Below, piece after piece: positions 50,975 through 58,309 of a stretch of 64,000 bases of DNA. Within the stretch, counting starts at the first letter, position 1. Each line of letters opens with the position of its first letter. This stretch comes from Gemmatimonadota bacterium (GTDB lineage Bacteria; Gemmatimonadota; Gemmatimonadetes; Longimicrobiales; RSA9). Below the pieces are notes generated by a model. It did not search any database, was not told where the DNA came from, and saw nothing but the letters and a program-made list of their open reading frames with translations. The stretch is taken from positions 30,856-94,855 of the forward strand of contig JBDLIA010000003.1 of the NCBI GenBank assembly GCA_039715185.1, given 5' to 3'. A program made the position numbers and the translations under genes.

Positions 50975-51333
50975 AGGCAACCGCGATGGGCCTGGCGGTG
51001 CTCCTTGCTGTTTTGGGCTGCCGGCCCGACGATCAACAGACACGATCCATCGACCCCGCGGCGGCGGAGAGCACGCGGGCCTCCATGCCGCCCGAATTGG
51101 TGGAGCACCTGGACAGCGGCAACGCCGCCTACCGAGCGCACGATTTCTCTGAGGCCCGCGACCAGTACCGCGCGGCGCTCGCCGTGGATTCCGCCTCCAC
51201 GGCGGCGTGGTTCGGCGTGTTCATGGCCGAGCGCGCGCTGGGCAACGAGGAGGCGGCCTCAGAGGCGCTGGAGCGCACCAGAGAACTGGCGCCGGGAGCG
51301 AGCCTGATTCACGGGGAGAACGAAGGGCCTTGA
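50971..51333 (+). CDS. TPR-containing lipoprotein
   Basis: The 120-residue product has a clear lipobox (LAVLLAVLGC) and a mature part with two TPR-like units (ELVEHLDSGNAAYRAHDFSE, AWFGVFMAERALGNEEAASE). TPR lipoproteins often assist assembly of outer-membrane or cytochrome complexes. GGAGGTG precedes the ATG. A similar but longer TPR lipoprotein is encoded in the facing cytochrome operon, which suggests a shared role. Confidence 0.82.
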   Translation: MKATAMGLAVLLAVLGCRPDDQQTRSIDPAAAESTRASMPPELVEHLDSGNAAYRAHDFSEARDQYRAALAVDSASTAAWFGVFMAERALGNEEAASEALERTRELAPGASLIHGENEGP

Positions 51334-51821
51334 ATTCGAGCGAAACGCCCACCTGGCTTTCCAGCCTTCTCCGCCGCGTGGCGCCGGTCATCGCGCTGGC
51401 GTCCGCGGCGGGGTGCACGGAGCCCGAGTTCGAGCCGCCTTCGCGTGCCGAGCGCGTAGAGGCGGCGGACGAGCGCTTCGACCTCGCGCTGTTCGATACC
51501 ATCGCCTGGCCCGACTCCCTGCAGCGGCTGCAGGAGGGCAACGCGGTGTATGCGGCGGAGTGCCGCCGCTGTCACGGCACGCTGGGCGAGGGGATGACCG
51601 AGTACGCGGTCGCCAATGAGTTGGACGTGCCCACCCTGGTGGGGCCCGACTGGCCCCTGGCGGCCGACCCGATGGCCCTGCGCAGGAAGATCTTCACGGG
51701 TCACCAGGCGGGCATGCCTACCTGGGGCATCGCGGGCATCTCGGCGCGGGAGATCGATGCGGTGGCGGCGTACCTCACCGAGGACCTCCGGCCGGAGATC
51801 CTGGGAGCGCGCTCGCCGTGA
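51330..51821 (+). CDS. Monohaem cytochrome c lipoprotein
   Basis: The 163-residue product has a lipobox (VIALASAAGC) and one haem site in GNAVYAAECRRCHGTLGEGM, with a probable axial Met in GHQAGMPTWG. It is thus a class I cytochrome c, a soluble-domain electron carrier on a lipid anchor. I use the TTG at 51330, which overlaps the previous stop (TTGA); this start puts the signal peptide right at the N-terminus. It differs from its multihaem neighbours and may link the conduit to an oxidase or other donor. Confidence 0.85.
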   Translation: MNSSETPTWLSSLLRRVAPVIALASAAGCTEPEFEPPSRAERVEAADERFDLALFDTIAWPDSLQRLQEGNAVYAAECRRCHGTLGEGMTEYAVANELDVPTLVGPDWPLAADPMALRRKIFTGHQAGMPTWGIAGISAREIDAVAAYLTEDLRPEILGARSP

Positions 51822-52261
51822 CCTCGCGGCCCACCTTCCGCGGGCTGGAGCGCGCCGAGATCGACGCCGTGCTCTCCCGCAACAGCGTCGCGCGACTGGC
51901 CTACATCCTCGACGGCCGCGTCGACATCGAGCCGATCCACTACGTGTACGCCGACAACACGCTGTACGGCCGGACCGCCCCGGGCACCAAGCTGACCGCC
52001 CTCGCGCGCGACTACTGGGTCGCGGTCGAGGTCGACGAGATAGACGCCATGTTCGACTGGCGCAGCGTGGTGGTCCACGGAGGGTTTCACCGCATCCCCT
52101 CCGATCAGCCCGGCGCGCAGGGCGTGCTGTGGTCGCGCGCGGTGGAGTTGCTGCGTCACCTGGTGCCGGGAGCGCTGACCGATGACGATCCGACGCCTTC
52201 GCGCACGGTAATCTTCCGGATTCCGGTGCAGGAGGCGACCGGGCGGGCGGCGTCCGGCTAA
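51818..52261 (+). CDS. Pyridoxamine 5'-phosphate oxidase-like flavin-binding protein
   Basis: The 147-residue split-barrel protein has the family opening AEIDAVLSRNSVARLAYILD, then IEPIHYVYADNTLYGRTAPG and WVAVEVDEIDAMFDWRSVVV. Such proteins bind FMN, F420 or haem. GTG start overlaps the cytochrome stop (GTGA), so it is the last member of the seven-gene cytochrome operon. A flavin- or haem-binding helper fits the context; the true role is not known. Confidence 0.85.
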   Translation: MTSRPTFRGLERAEIDAVLSRNSVARLAYILDGRVDIEPIHYVYADNTLYGRTAPGTKLTALARDYWVAVEVDEIDAMFDWRSVVVHGGFHRIPSDQPGAQGVLWSRAVELLRHLVPGALTDDDPTPSRTVIFRIPVQEATGRAASG

Positions 52262-52274
52262 CGGATCCTCCGGC

Positions 52275-52775
52275 CTACGGTTCTACGGCTCCCGAAGCGC
52301 CACGCGGGTCGGAGGCACGCTCGAGCCTGCGCACATAGAGCGTCTTCAGAACCGTGGCCACGACCTCGCCCTCGTCGTCGGAGATGGCGAGCGTCCACTC
52401 CGGCAGGTCCTTCCCGCCGCTCTCGGTGGCCGACCGGATGGCCTCCACCTCCTCGTCCGTCACCAGAATGGTAGCGTGCACCGTGCCCTTCCCGGGGCGA
52501 AGGAAGTCGATCGTCGCCGCCCGGTCCCAGACTACGTACTCGGGCCCGAGCCGTTGCTTGAGGAGGATCATCAGGTGCGGATCCACCATCGCGTAGAGGC
52601 TCCCGCCGAAGTGCGTCCCGACGAGGTTGGTGTTGCTCTCGACCAGCGGCATGCGCACGCGGATTTCACTTGCGTCCGCCGCGATGTGCGTGACCTCGAT
52701 CCGCGCGCCGACGTAGGGGGGGTAGCCATTGATCCTGTCCCTCAACCCCACGGGATCCCACGCTTCCTGGCTCAT
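52275..52775 (-). CDS. DUF4442-type hotdog thioesterase-like protein
   Basis: The 166-residue product resembles DUF4442/acyl-CoA thioesterase-like hotdog-fold proteins: LVESNTNLVGTHFGGSLYAM, then DPHLMILLKQRLGPEYVVWD and ATIDFLRPGKGTVHATILV. It probably hydrolyses or binds an acyl thioester; the substrate is unknown. It lies 36 bp after the TPR lipoprotein gene on the minus strand and ends the second cytochrome operon, converging with the first operon only 13 bp away. Confidence 0.85.
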   Translation of the reverse strand: MSQEAWDPVGLRDRINGYPPYVGARIEVTHIAADASEIRVRMPLVESNTNLVGTHFGGSLYAMVDPHLMILLKQRLGPEYVVWDRAATIDFLRPGKGTVHATILVTDEEVEAIRSATESGGKDLPEWTLAISDDEGEVVATVLKTLYVRRLERASDPRGASGAVEP

Positions 52776-52811
52776 GGTCGGGCTCGCTGGTCCCGGGGTC
52801 TACAAAGACCG

Positions 52812-53525
52812 TCAGTCGTCCCACCGCCGCAGGAGCTGACGTGCCATCTCCGCGCCCTGCTCCTGATCGGTGCGCTGGAGGAACGCCTCCAGATCCCGCT
52901 TGGCTTCCTCCAGCCTTCCCAGGGCCTCTTGGGTCACCGCGCGATTGAAGTAGGGGGGCGCAGACGTGGGGTCCGCCGCGATCGCGGCGGAAAAATCATC
53001 CAAAGCCCCGGCATAATCCCCGCGCTGAAACCGCAGTGAACCGCGATTGAAGAGAGCTGCCACGAACCCCGGTTCCAGCGCCAAAGCTCGGTCCAGGTCG
53101 GCGAGAGCGTCGTCGTCGCGCCCGAACCGTCGGTACGCCTGGGCCCGGTTCGAGAGGAAGGCCGGGTTCTCCGGGGCGAGGCGGACGGCCGCCTCCGAAG
53201 CCAGGAGGCCTTCCACCTGGTTGCCAAGCATCCCGTGGGCACTGGCCATGGCGTCGTAGGCGTCCGCCCGGGTCGAATCAGCGGCCAGGACCTCCGCGAA
53301 ATACCGCAACGCCAGCCTGGTCTCTCCGGCTTGGAACTGCGCCAACCCCATACGGAACCGGTCGTCGATGGTCAGAGATTCAACGGTGGGACTCGCGGTC
53401 TCGTCGGGGCGCGGCGATGGGGTTCGGTCCTCATTTTCGCAGGCGGCGAAGAGGACCGAGAGCGTGAGGACGGGGACGAGCAGCCCGCGGGGGCCACCCG
53501 TCCGCCGTTCGGTGTCGGGAGCCAG
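52812..53525 (-). CDS. TPR lipoprotein with a probable CTG start
   Basis: From the ATG at 53351 the protein is a 179-residue TPR array (FQAGETRLALRYFAEVLAAD, NRGSLRFQRGDYAGALDDFS, NRAVTQEALGRLEEAKRDLE). The same frame stays open further upstream and encodes a textbook lipoprotein signal: RGLLVPVLTLSVLFAAC followed by ENEDRTPSP. No ATG, GTG or TTG starts it. A CTG at 53525 is in frame with AAGAAGGGGG just upstream, making Cys 29 the lipid site. I therefore annotate 237 residues with a CTG start; the ATG form would lose the signal. It lies 16 bp after the 12-haem cytochrome gene. Confidence 0.7.
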   Translation of the reverse strand: MAPDTERRTGGPRGLLVPVLTLSVLFAACENEDRTPSPRPDETASPTVESLTIDDRFRMGLAQFQAGETRLALRYFAEVLAADSTRADAYDAMASAHGMLGNQVEGLLASEAAVRLAPENPAFLSNRAQAYRRFGRDDDALADLDRALALEPGFVAALFNRGSLRFQRGDYAGALDDFSAAIAADPTSAPPYFNRAVTQEALGRLEEAKRDLEAFLQRTDQEQGAEMARQLLRRWDD

Positions 53526-53541
53526 CGCTGCCCCCTTCTTC

Positions 53542-55965
53542 CTACTGATTCTGGCGCCCGCCGCCGGCTTCGGCCTGCAGCAGACGGTTCATGAGTTCGA
53601 TGTGGGCGTCGTTGTCCAGCCGGCCCGGGGTGGAGATGCTGCTCCAAAGATCGCGATTCCGCATCTCCCTGTGGCACCCCATGCAGAGTCCCGTACGCTC
53701 GAGCCGGGACCGCTCTTCGGCGTTCAGCGCGCGGGACAGCGGCCAGTGCGTGCCCACGGTGGCCACTTGGTCGCCGGTCTCACGATTGACGATGGTAGAC
53801 CAGTCGAAGTCCAGATTCGGAATCGACTGGATCTGAACCCGGAAGTTCTCCGGGATCGGCTCACCGGTCGCGGCATCCACGAGATCCTCGACGATGGGCT
53901 GGCTGTAGCGCGTTTGGAACACGCCACCCGAAATCCCGTAGCCCAGCGCCTTGGGGTTGTTGTGGCAGGACTCGCACGTCCGCGCCTTGCGCTGCGCCGA
54001 GTGCGGCTGGACCGGCGCCATGTCGATCCCCAGCGGCACGTGCTGCTGACCCGCCGCGGCGGCCTCGTCCTCGACCCTGGCGATCTGGTTCAAGGTGACC
54101 GTCTCGCCGTCGGGTCCGATGACCGTGAACACCACCTGGCATCCGGGCATCAGCGGTGTCACGCGGCCTTCGCCGTTGATCCCCAGGACTGGGTCCTCCC
54201 AGCGGAGATAGGAGCGCGACTCGAAGACCTTGCCCGGGCTCTTCAGGCCGGCGAGTCCCAGCGTGGACTCCGCCGTTTGACCGTCCGTGGTGTGCTCGTT
54301 ACCCGAGGCTACCCAGTCTACGTCCGTGTAGGCTTTGCCCTCTGCGTCCACTCCGTAGTTGACCTGCACGTGGCAGCCGTAGCATTGCGGCACCCAGGAG
54401 GCGTGGCACGCGTAGCACTCGAGGCGATCGGCGTGCGATTCCACTTCCACCATGGCCACCTGCGCCTCCTCGCTCTGCCACGCGCCGTCGAGGGAGATCT
54501 GTTTCAGCACCGGGACGTTGAAGTCGGTCCCGGACGCCGAGTGCAGGATCACGTCGTCGCCGTCTCGCACGACGTTGCCGAAGGGGTTCCCGCGCGCCGT
54601 GAGGAGATGGCCGTCACGGGCGTCGTAGGCGGTGGCGAAGCCGGCCGTCTCCCTCAGCACCTGCTCGGCCAGACCCCTTGGGGAGCCGGTAAGAGCCTTG
54701 CCAAACTCCTCGCCGAATCCGAGCGGGAGCTCCCACGGATAGCTGTCCGGCGTCCCGTGGCAGTCGGCGCACTCGATCTCCACCTGGGCCAAGGTCGTGC
54801 CGGCGATGTTGCCATCGCCGTGCATGTCGATCGTGGTGTGGCAGTCCTGGCAGAGCATGCCGCCGCTCGGATTCCCCTCCCGGCTCTCCTGCTGGTGGTG
54901 CAGGTCATCCGAGATGAACAGGTACTGTTTCGTGTGCAGCGGCTCCTGCTTGTTGCCCTCCCCGTCGTATGGGCTTCCGTACGGAAACTCCATGAGGCCC
55001 TGGTACGTCACGCCGATGCGCTTCCCACGGTTGTGACACGAGTTGCAGGTCTCGACCGGGATGCCCCGGCCCGCCTTGCGGGTCCCGACGATTCGGTGGG
55101 AGAGCATATGTCCGACTTCGGATTTGTCGACGGTGGGATCATTGCCCTCGTAGATCCCCTCGTTGCCGTACAGCACATGGCACGATGAGCAACCCATGCC
55201 GCGATAGTCGCCGCGGCGCTCGCGGCCCTTGACTCCGACATGGCAGCGCTGGCACTGCTGACGCTGGTACGTGAAGCCCGCCAGCTTGGGGTCGTCCACG
55301 ATCTCTTCGACGGAGGGGTCCGGGATCATGGCCAACTGGTCGGGGAACTGGTCCGGCCACGCCGCCATCATCGCGTTCATGTATGCCTTGTACGCGTCGG
55401 TCCCGACGCTCGGCTCGCGACCGTCCTCATCGGCGATGTCGTAGTTGCCCCAGGGCACCTGATAATCCTGGACCTCTGCCACGCCCCAGGTGTGCAGATT
55501 GCCCTGAATCTTGCCGGCCTCGGTGTTCATCAACGCCTTGGCGAGGCGATCCGCATACCCGGGATGGCACTGCCCGCACGTCCTGTCGGCGACCCATATG
55601 CTTCCCGGGTCGGGATAGAACTCGGTTGGGCCGGAGGGTGAAATCCCGTCCGGGACCCCCTGGTGAGCCTCGTCCGAGCTGGTGGCCAGCGGGTTGCCGC
55701 CGTGGCATACCACGCAACCTTCGGGATCGCCGACGCCGGTCCCGAACGCCTTGATGGTGGCCAGCATCCCGCTGCCCTCCTCCCGGATGTTCTCGATACC
55801 CTCGTGGCAGCTCACGCATCCGAGCGTTGCCGCGCGCTCGGGCGTCGTGGTCATGACCTCGCCCGCCTGGCGGGTGGGTGCCTGGTCCGAGGAGGTGCAC
55901 GCCGCGGCGGATATCGCGATGCCGAGCGCAAGCAGGAGCTCGGCTTTCGTCAGTAAGCGGTCCAT
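53542..55965 (-). CDS. Twelve-haem cytochrome c lipoprotein
   Basis: The 807-residue product has a lipobox (ALGIAISAAAC) and 12 CxxCH motifs (CVSCH, CVVCH, CGQCH, CQRCH, CSSCH, CNSCH, CQDCH, CADCH, CYACH, CYGCH, CESCH, CMGCH). Long haem-free stretches lie between motifs 8 and 9 and between 10 and 11, suggesting extra beta domains that could bind a substrate or partner. It probably sits on the outer membrane or cell surface. AGGACTCC lies ahead of the ATG at 55965. It follows the porin gene by seven bases and precedes the TPR lipoprotein gene. Confidence 0.92.
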   Translation of the reverse strand: MDRLLTKAELLLALGIAISAAACTSSDQAPTRQAGEVMTTTPERAATLGCVSCHEGIENIREEGSGMLATIKAFGTGVGDPEGCVVCHGGNPLATSSDEAHQGVPDGISPSGPTEFYPDPGSIWVADRTCGQCHPGYADRLAKALMNTEAGKIQGNLHTWGVAEVQDYQVPWGNYDIADEDGREPSVGTDAYKAYMNAMMAAWPDQFPDQLAMIPDPSVEEIVDDPKLAGFTYQRQQCQRCHVGVKGRERRGDYRGMGCSSCHVLYGNEGIYEGNDPTVDKSEVGHMLSHRIVGTRKAGRGIPVETCNSCHNRGKRIGVTYQGLMEFPYGSPYDGEGNKQEPLHTKQYLFISDDLHHQQESREGNPSGGMLCQDCHTTIDMHGDGNIAGTTLAQVEIECADCHGTPDSYPWELPLGFGEEFGKALTGSPRGLAEQVLRETAGFATAYDARDGHLLTARGNPFGNVVRDGDDVILHSASGTDFNVPVLKQISLDGAWQSEEAQVAMVEVESHADRLECYACHASWVPQCYGCHVQVNYGVDAEGKAYTDVDWVASGNEHTTDGQTAESTLGLAGLKSPGKVFESRSYLRWEDPVLGINGEGRVTPLMPGCQVVFTVIGPDGETVTLNQIARVEDEAAAAGQQHVPLGIDMAPVQPHSAQRKARTCESCHNNPKALGYGISGGVFQTRYSQPIVEDLVDAATGEPIPENFRVQIQSIPNLDFDWSTIVNRETGDQVATVGTHWPLSRALNAEERSRLERTGLCMGCHREMRNRDLWSSISTPGRLDNDAHIELMNRLLQAEAGGGRQNQ

Positions 55966-55972
55966 GGAGTCC

Positions 55973-57154
55973 TCAGAAGTTGGCCTGTATCGTGAGGCGC
56001 GTGCGGATCTTCGTCGCGTTCTCATCGTGGAAGATGCCGCCGTTGGACGCCAGGGCTTCGTCGGCCTTGGACTGGACATATGTATCCCACACCAAGCGGG
56101 CGTCGCCAGGCAGCTGCGCGCGTACCCAGATGGGAACCGTATTGACGTTGGTCTGCTGCAGATCGTCGCTGTTGAACGCCGCAACCAGCCCGTCCGCCTC
56201 GATATGCGCGTAGCCTGCAGTGATGTTCCACGATCCCGGGTCGCCCAGGCTTCCGTACGTGATCAGACTCACGAACGCGAGGTGCTCCTTGTCGGCGTAC
56301 TGCTCTCCGAGCGTCGCGTCGTCCTCGGCCCCCAGGTTCACCGAGACTTCCGACGCGAAGGCCCAGTCGCCGCGGCTGTAGCTGAAGCTGCCGCCGTAGA
56401 TATCGTAGTCGGAGAAGAAGGCCTCGGGGTCGTCGGGGGCGAATCGGTTCGTCTTGAAGTCCGAGTCGAGCTGGCCGCCTTCGATGGCCGTCGCGAGGCT
56501 GTTGGGGTTCGTGTAGATGTAGCTGAACGCGCCGAGCCTGTAGCTTGCGCCCTCACCCCACCGGTAGGAGAGGCCGTTGGCCAGGAAGTACGAGCTCTCC
56601 TCGCGAGTGGGCCTCAGTGAACGAAGCTCACGGAGCATGTACTGGCCCGTGACCAGCTCGACGCCCCCGCTCGTCCAGACCTGCGTGAAGCCTCCGGGCG
56701 ACACATCCCCATCCCATACCAGCTCGGTAGGTCGGAAGAGGGCGTTGCCGTTGAACCCGAAATGGAGGGAGAGTAGTTCTGACGCCTCGTAGTCGAGGTA
56801 CGCCCTGTCGAGCGAGATCTGGTCCCTACGGAAGTCGTCGCCGAGAGTACTCCACCCCGATGACGGGTACGTGGTGCTTCCCGTGCTGAGCCGGAAGCCG
56901 AGCCCCACGCGCTCGGACACGGCGTAGTTTCCCGCGAGTCGCACGCGGGCGCGCCACCGCATGCGGTGGTCGTCATCCCGGGTGGCGTCGTTCTCGGCGA
57001 AGTTCTCGTTGCCCATGTACTCGGCCCGGAAGCCCACCTGGCCGCTCAAACGGAGCTGCGCTCGCGCTGTCGTCGGCGTCAGGACGAACCCCGCCATCGG
57101 AAGCGCGCTCGCAATCACAAACACCCGCCCCCACCTGCTCCTGGCATCGCTCAC
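55973..57154 (-). CDS. Putative outer-membrane porin
   Basis: The 393-residue product has a signal peptide (VFVIASALPMAGFVLTPTTA, cleavage likely after ARA). It then has porin-like strands: LRLSGQVGFRAEYMGNENFA, RVRLAGNYAVSERVGLGFRL, TYPSSGWSTLGDDFRRDQIS, ISLDRAYLDYEASELLSLHF, and a C-terminal TRLTIQANF with the terminal Phe of outer-membrane barrels. It resembles the 'putative porin' family. The start is a GTG at 57154 with AGGGGGG ahead. It is first in the minus-strand cytochrome operon and is the likely barrel of the second conduit. Confidence 0.85.
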   Translation of the reverse strand: MSDARSRWGRVFVIASALPMAGFVLTPTTARAQLRLSGQVGFRAEYMGNENFAENDATRDDDHRMRWRARVRLAGNYAVSERVGLGFRLSTGSTTYPSSGWSTLGDDFRRDQISLDRAYLDYEASELLSLHFGFNGNALFRPTELVWDGDVSPGGFTQVWTSGGVELVTGQYMLRELRSLRPTREESSYFLANGLSYRWGEGASYRLGAFSYIYTNPNSLATAIEGGQLDSDFKTNRFAPDDPEAFFSDYDIYGGSFSYSRGDWAFASEVSVNLGAEDDATLGEQYADKEHLAFVSLITYGSLGDPGSWNITAGYAHIEADGLVAAFNSDDLQQTNVNTVPIWVRAQLPGDARLVWDTYVQSKADEALASNGGIFHDENATKIRTRLTIQANF

Positions 57155-57446
57155 GACTGCCCCCCCTGTGCGAGGAATGGCTCCGCAGCATGATTCTCCA
57201 GCGACGTGGGCCCGCTCCCGGAGCCTGGTTCGACCCAATATTCGACTCGCGCGCAGTGGGTTGGGCTACCGAGAGAGATCTTCGGCTCTCCGGAGCCCCA
57301 GGTTTCAGAGGCCATCGACGCCGACCTAACTATCGACCCGATGGACCAACCGTGCGAACCCAACTTGTCCGGGAGACCGGCGAACCACCAGACGACCGTC
57401 ATCGCAGACCTCGTTGCCCGCCTGGATCCGGATTCGATGCGGCTCG

Positions 57447-58019
57447 CTACGCGCCAAAGGCAGCGAAGCTCGTAGCAATTCGTGCGATCATCAACAGGAT
57501 GGCGAGGGCCAGCCCTATCTCGTGGACTCGAGGTCGTCCGGAGAGCGCGAGGACGACGCAGAGCAAGAGCGCTCCGAGCCGCAGGACCAGAGCTTGCGGG
57601 CTCGTCTCGCCCTCGGCCACGCCCGCCTCCAGGGTCGCCGCGCGGACGACGGCAAGGGCCACAAACAGGCCAGCCAGGCTCCAGATGACCCTGCTGTGTT
57701 CGAAGTAGTAGGCGCGCAAGTCGCGCCCTTCCAGTTCCTGCGGGAAGGCGAGGCGAGCCATGATGAAGATCAGCGCCCCCGGTGCGAGCGCTAGCGCCAG
57801 CTCCCCCCAGTTCCAGCTCTCCTGGTCTTCGGCGAGCCAAACCCACCGGAGCATCCATATGGCCATCACGAGGATAAGGGCCGCGACCGTCCACACTGGC
57901 CAATAGCTACGGACAGACGCCCGGTGGCGAAGCGAATCGGCGAAACCTTGGAGAACCTCCGCCATCGCCAGCCCTACGACGATAGACACGAGGATCGCGA
58001 TGTACTCGACGGTGGCCAC
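57447..58019 (-). CDS. Multi-pass membrane protein of unknown function
   Basis: The 190-residue product has about six hydrophobic helices (ATVEYIAILVSIVVGLAMAE, WPVWTVAALILVMAIWMLRW, LALALAPGALIFIMARLAF, VIWSLAGLFVALAVV, LRLGALLLCVVLAL, IGLALAILLMIARIAT). The opening YIAILVSIVVGLAMAEVLQG is common in uncharacterised small membrane proteins. GGAGGGGGGC supports the GTG at 58019. It diverges from the NarL-type kinase gene across about 290 bp that contains operator candidate S6. Confidence 0.75.
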   Translation of the reverse strand: MATVEYIAILVSIVVGLAMAEVLQGFADSLRHRASVRSYWPVWTVAALILVMAIWMLRWVWLAEDQESWNWGELALALAPGALIFIMARLAFPQELEGRDLRAYYFEHSRVIWSLAGLFVALAVVRAATLEAGVAEGETSPQALVLRLGALLLCVVLALSGRPRVHEIGLALAILLMIARIATSFAAFGA

Positions 58020-58243
58020 GCCCCCCTCCGGGGAAGGTACCTGACAATTCTGCGGTTCTGCCGCACGGCCATGATGACCCGCACGCAGGAGCCGCAACGT
58101 CGGTGGCGACTAGACTCGGGCACACGCACGTACCTACGCCCGGAGCGTGCTTGTGGGTGGAGTGATGCGCCTCCGCTGCCCGGCCAAGATGTGGAGGGCG
58201 TGCGCAACACGCGAGCCAAAGCGCGCTCCGCGCCAGTATTCCT

Positions 58244-58260
58244 GTAGGGAATCCCCCTAC
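58244..58260. promoter_or_regulatory. Operator candidate S6
   Basis: GTAGGGAATCCCCCTAC (extended: TGTAGGG-AATCC-CCCTACA) is a clean inverted repeat with seven-base arms. It is 50-66 bp upstream of the kinase/response-regulator operon, so autoregulation by that regulator is plausible. Confidence 0.6.
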
Positions 58261-58309
58261 ATGACTTCCGCAGTCCCCCGACAGCCTTGGCCCCCTCCCA
58301 GGCCGCAAC

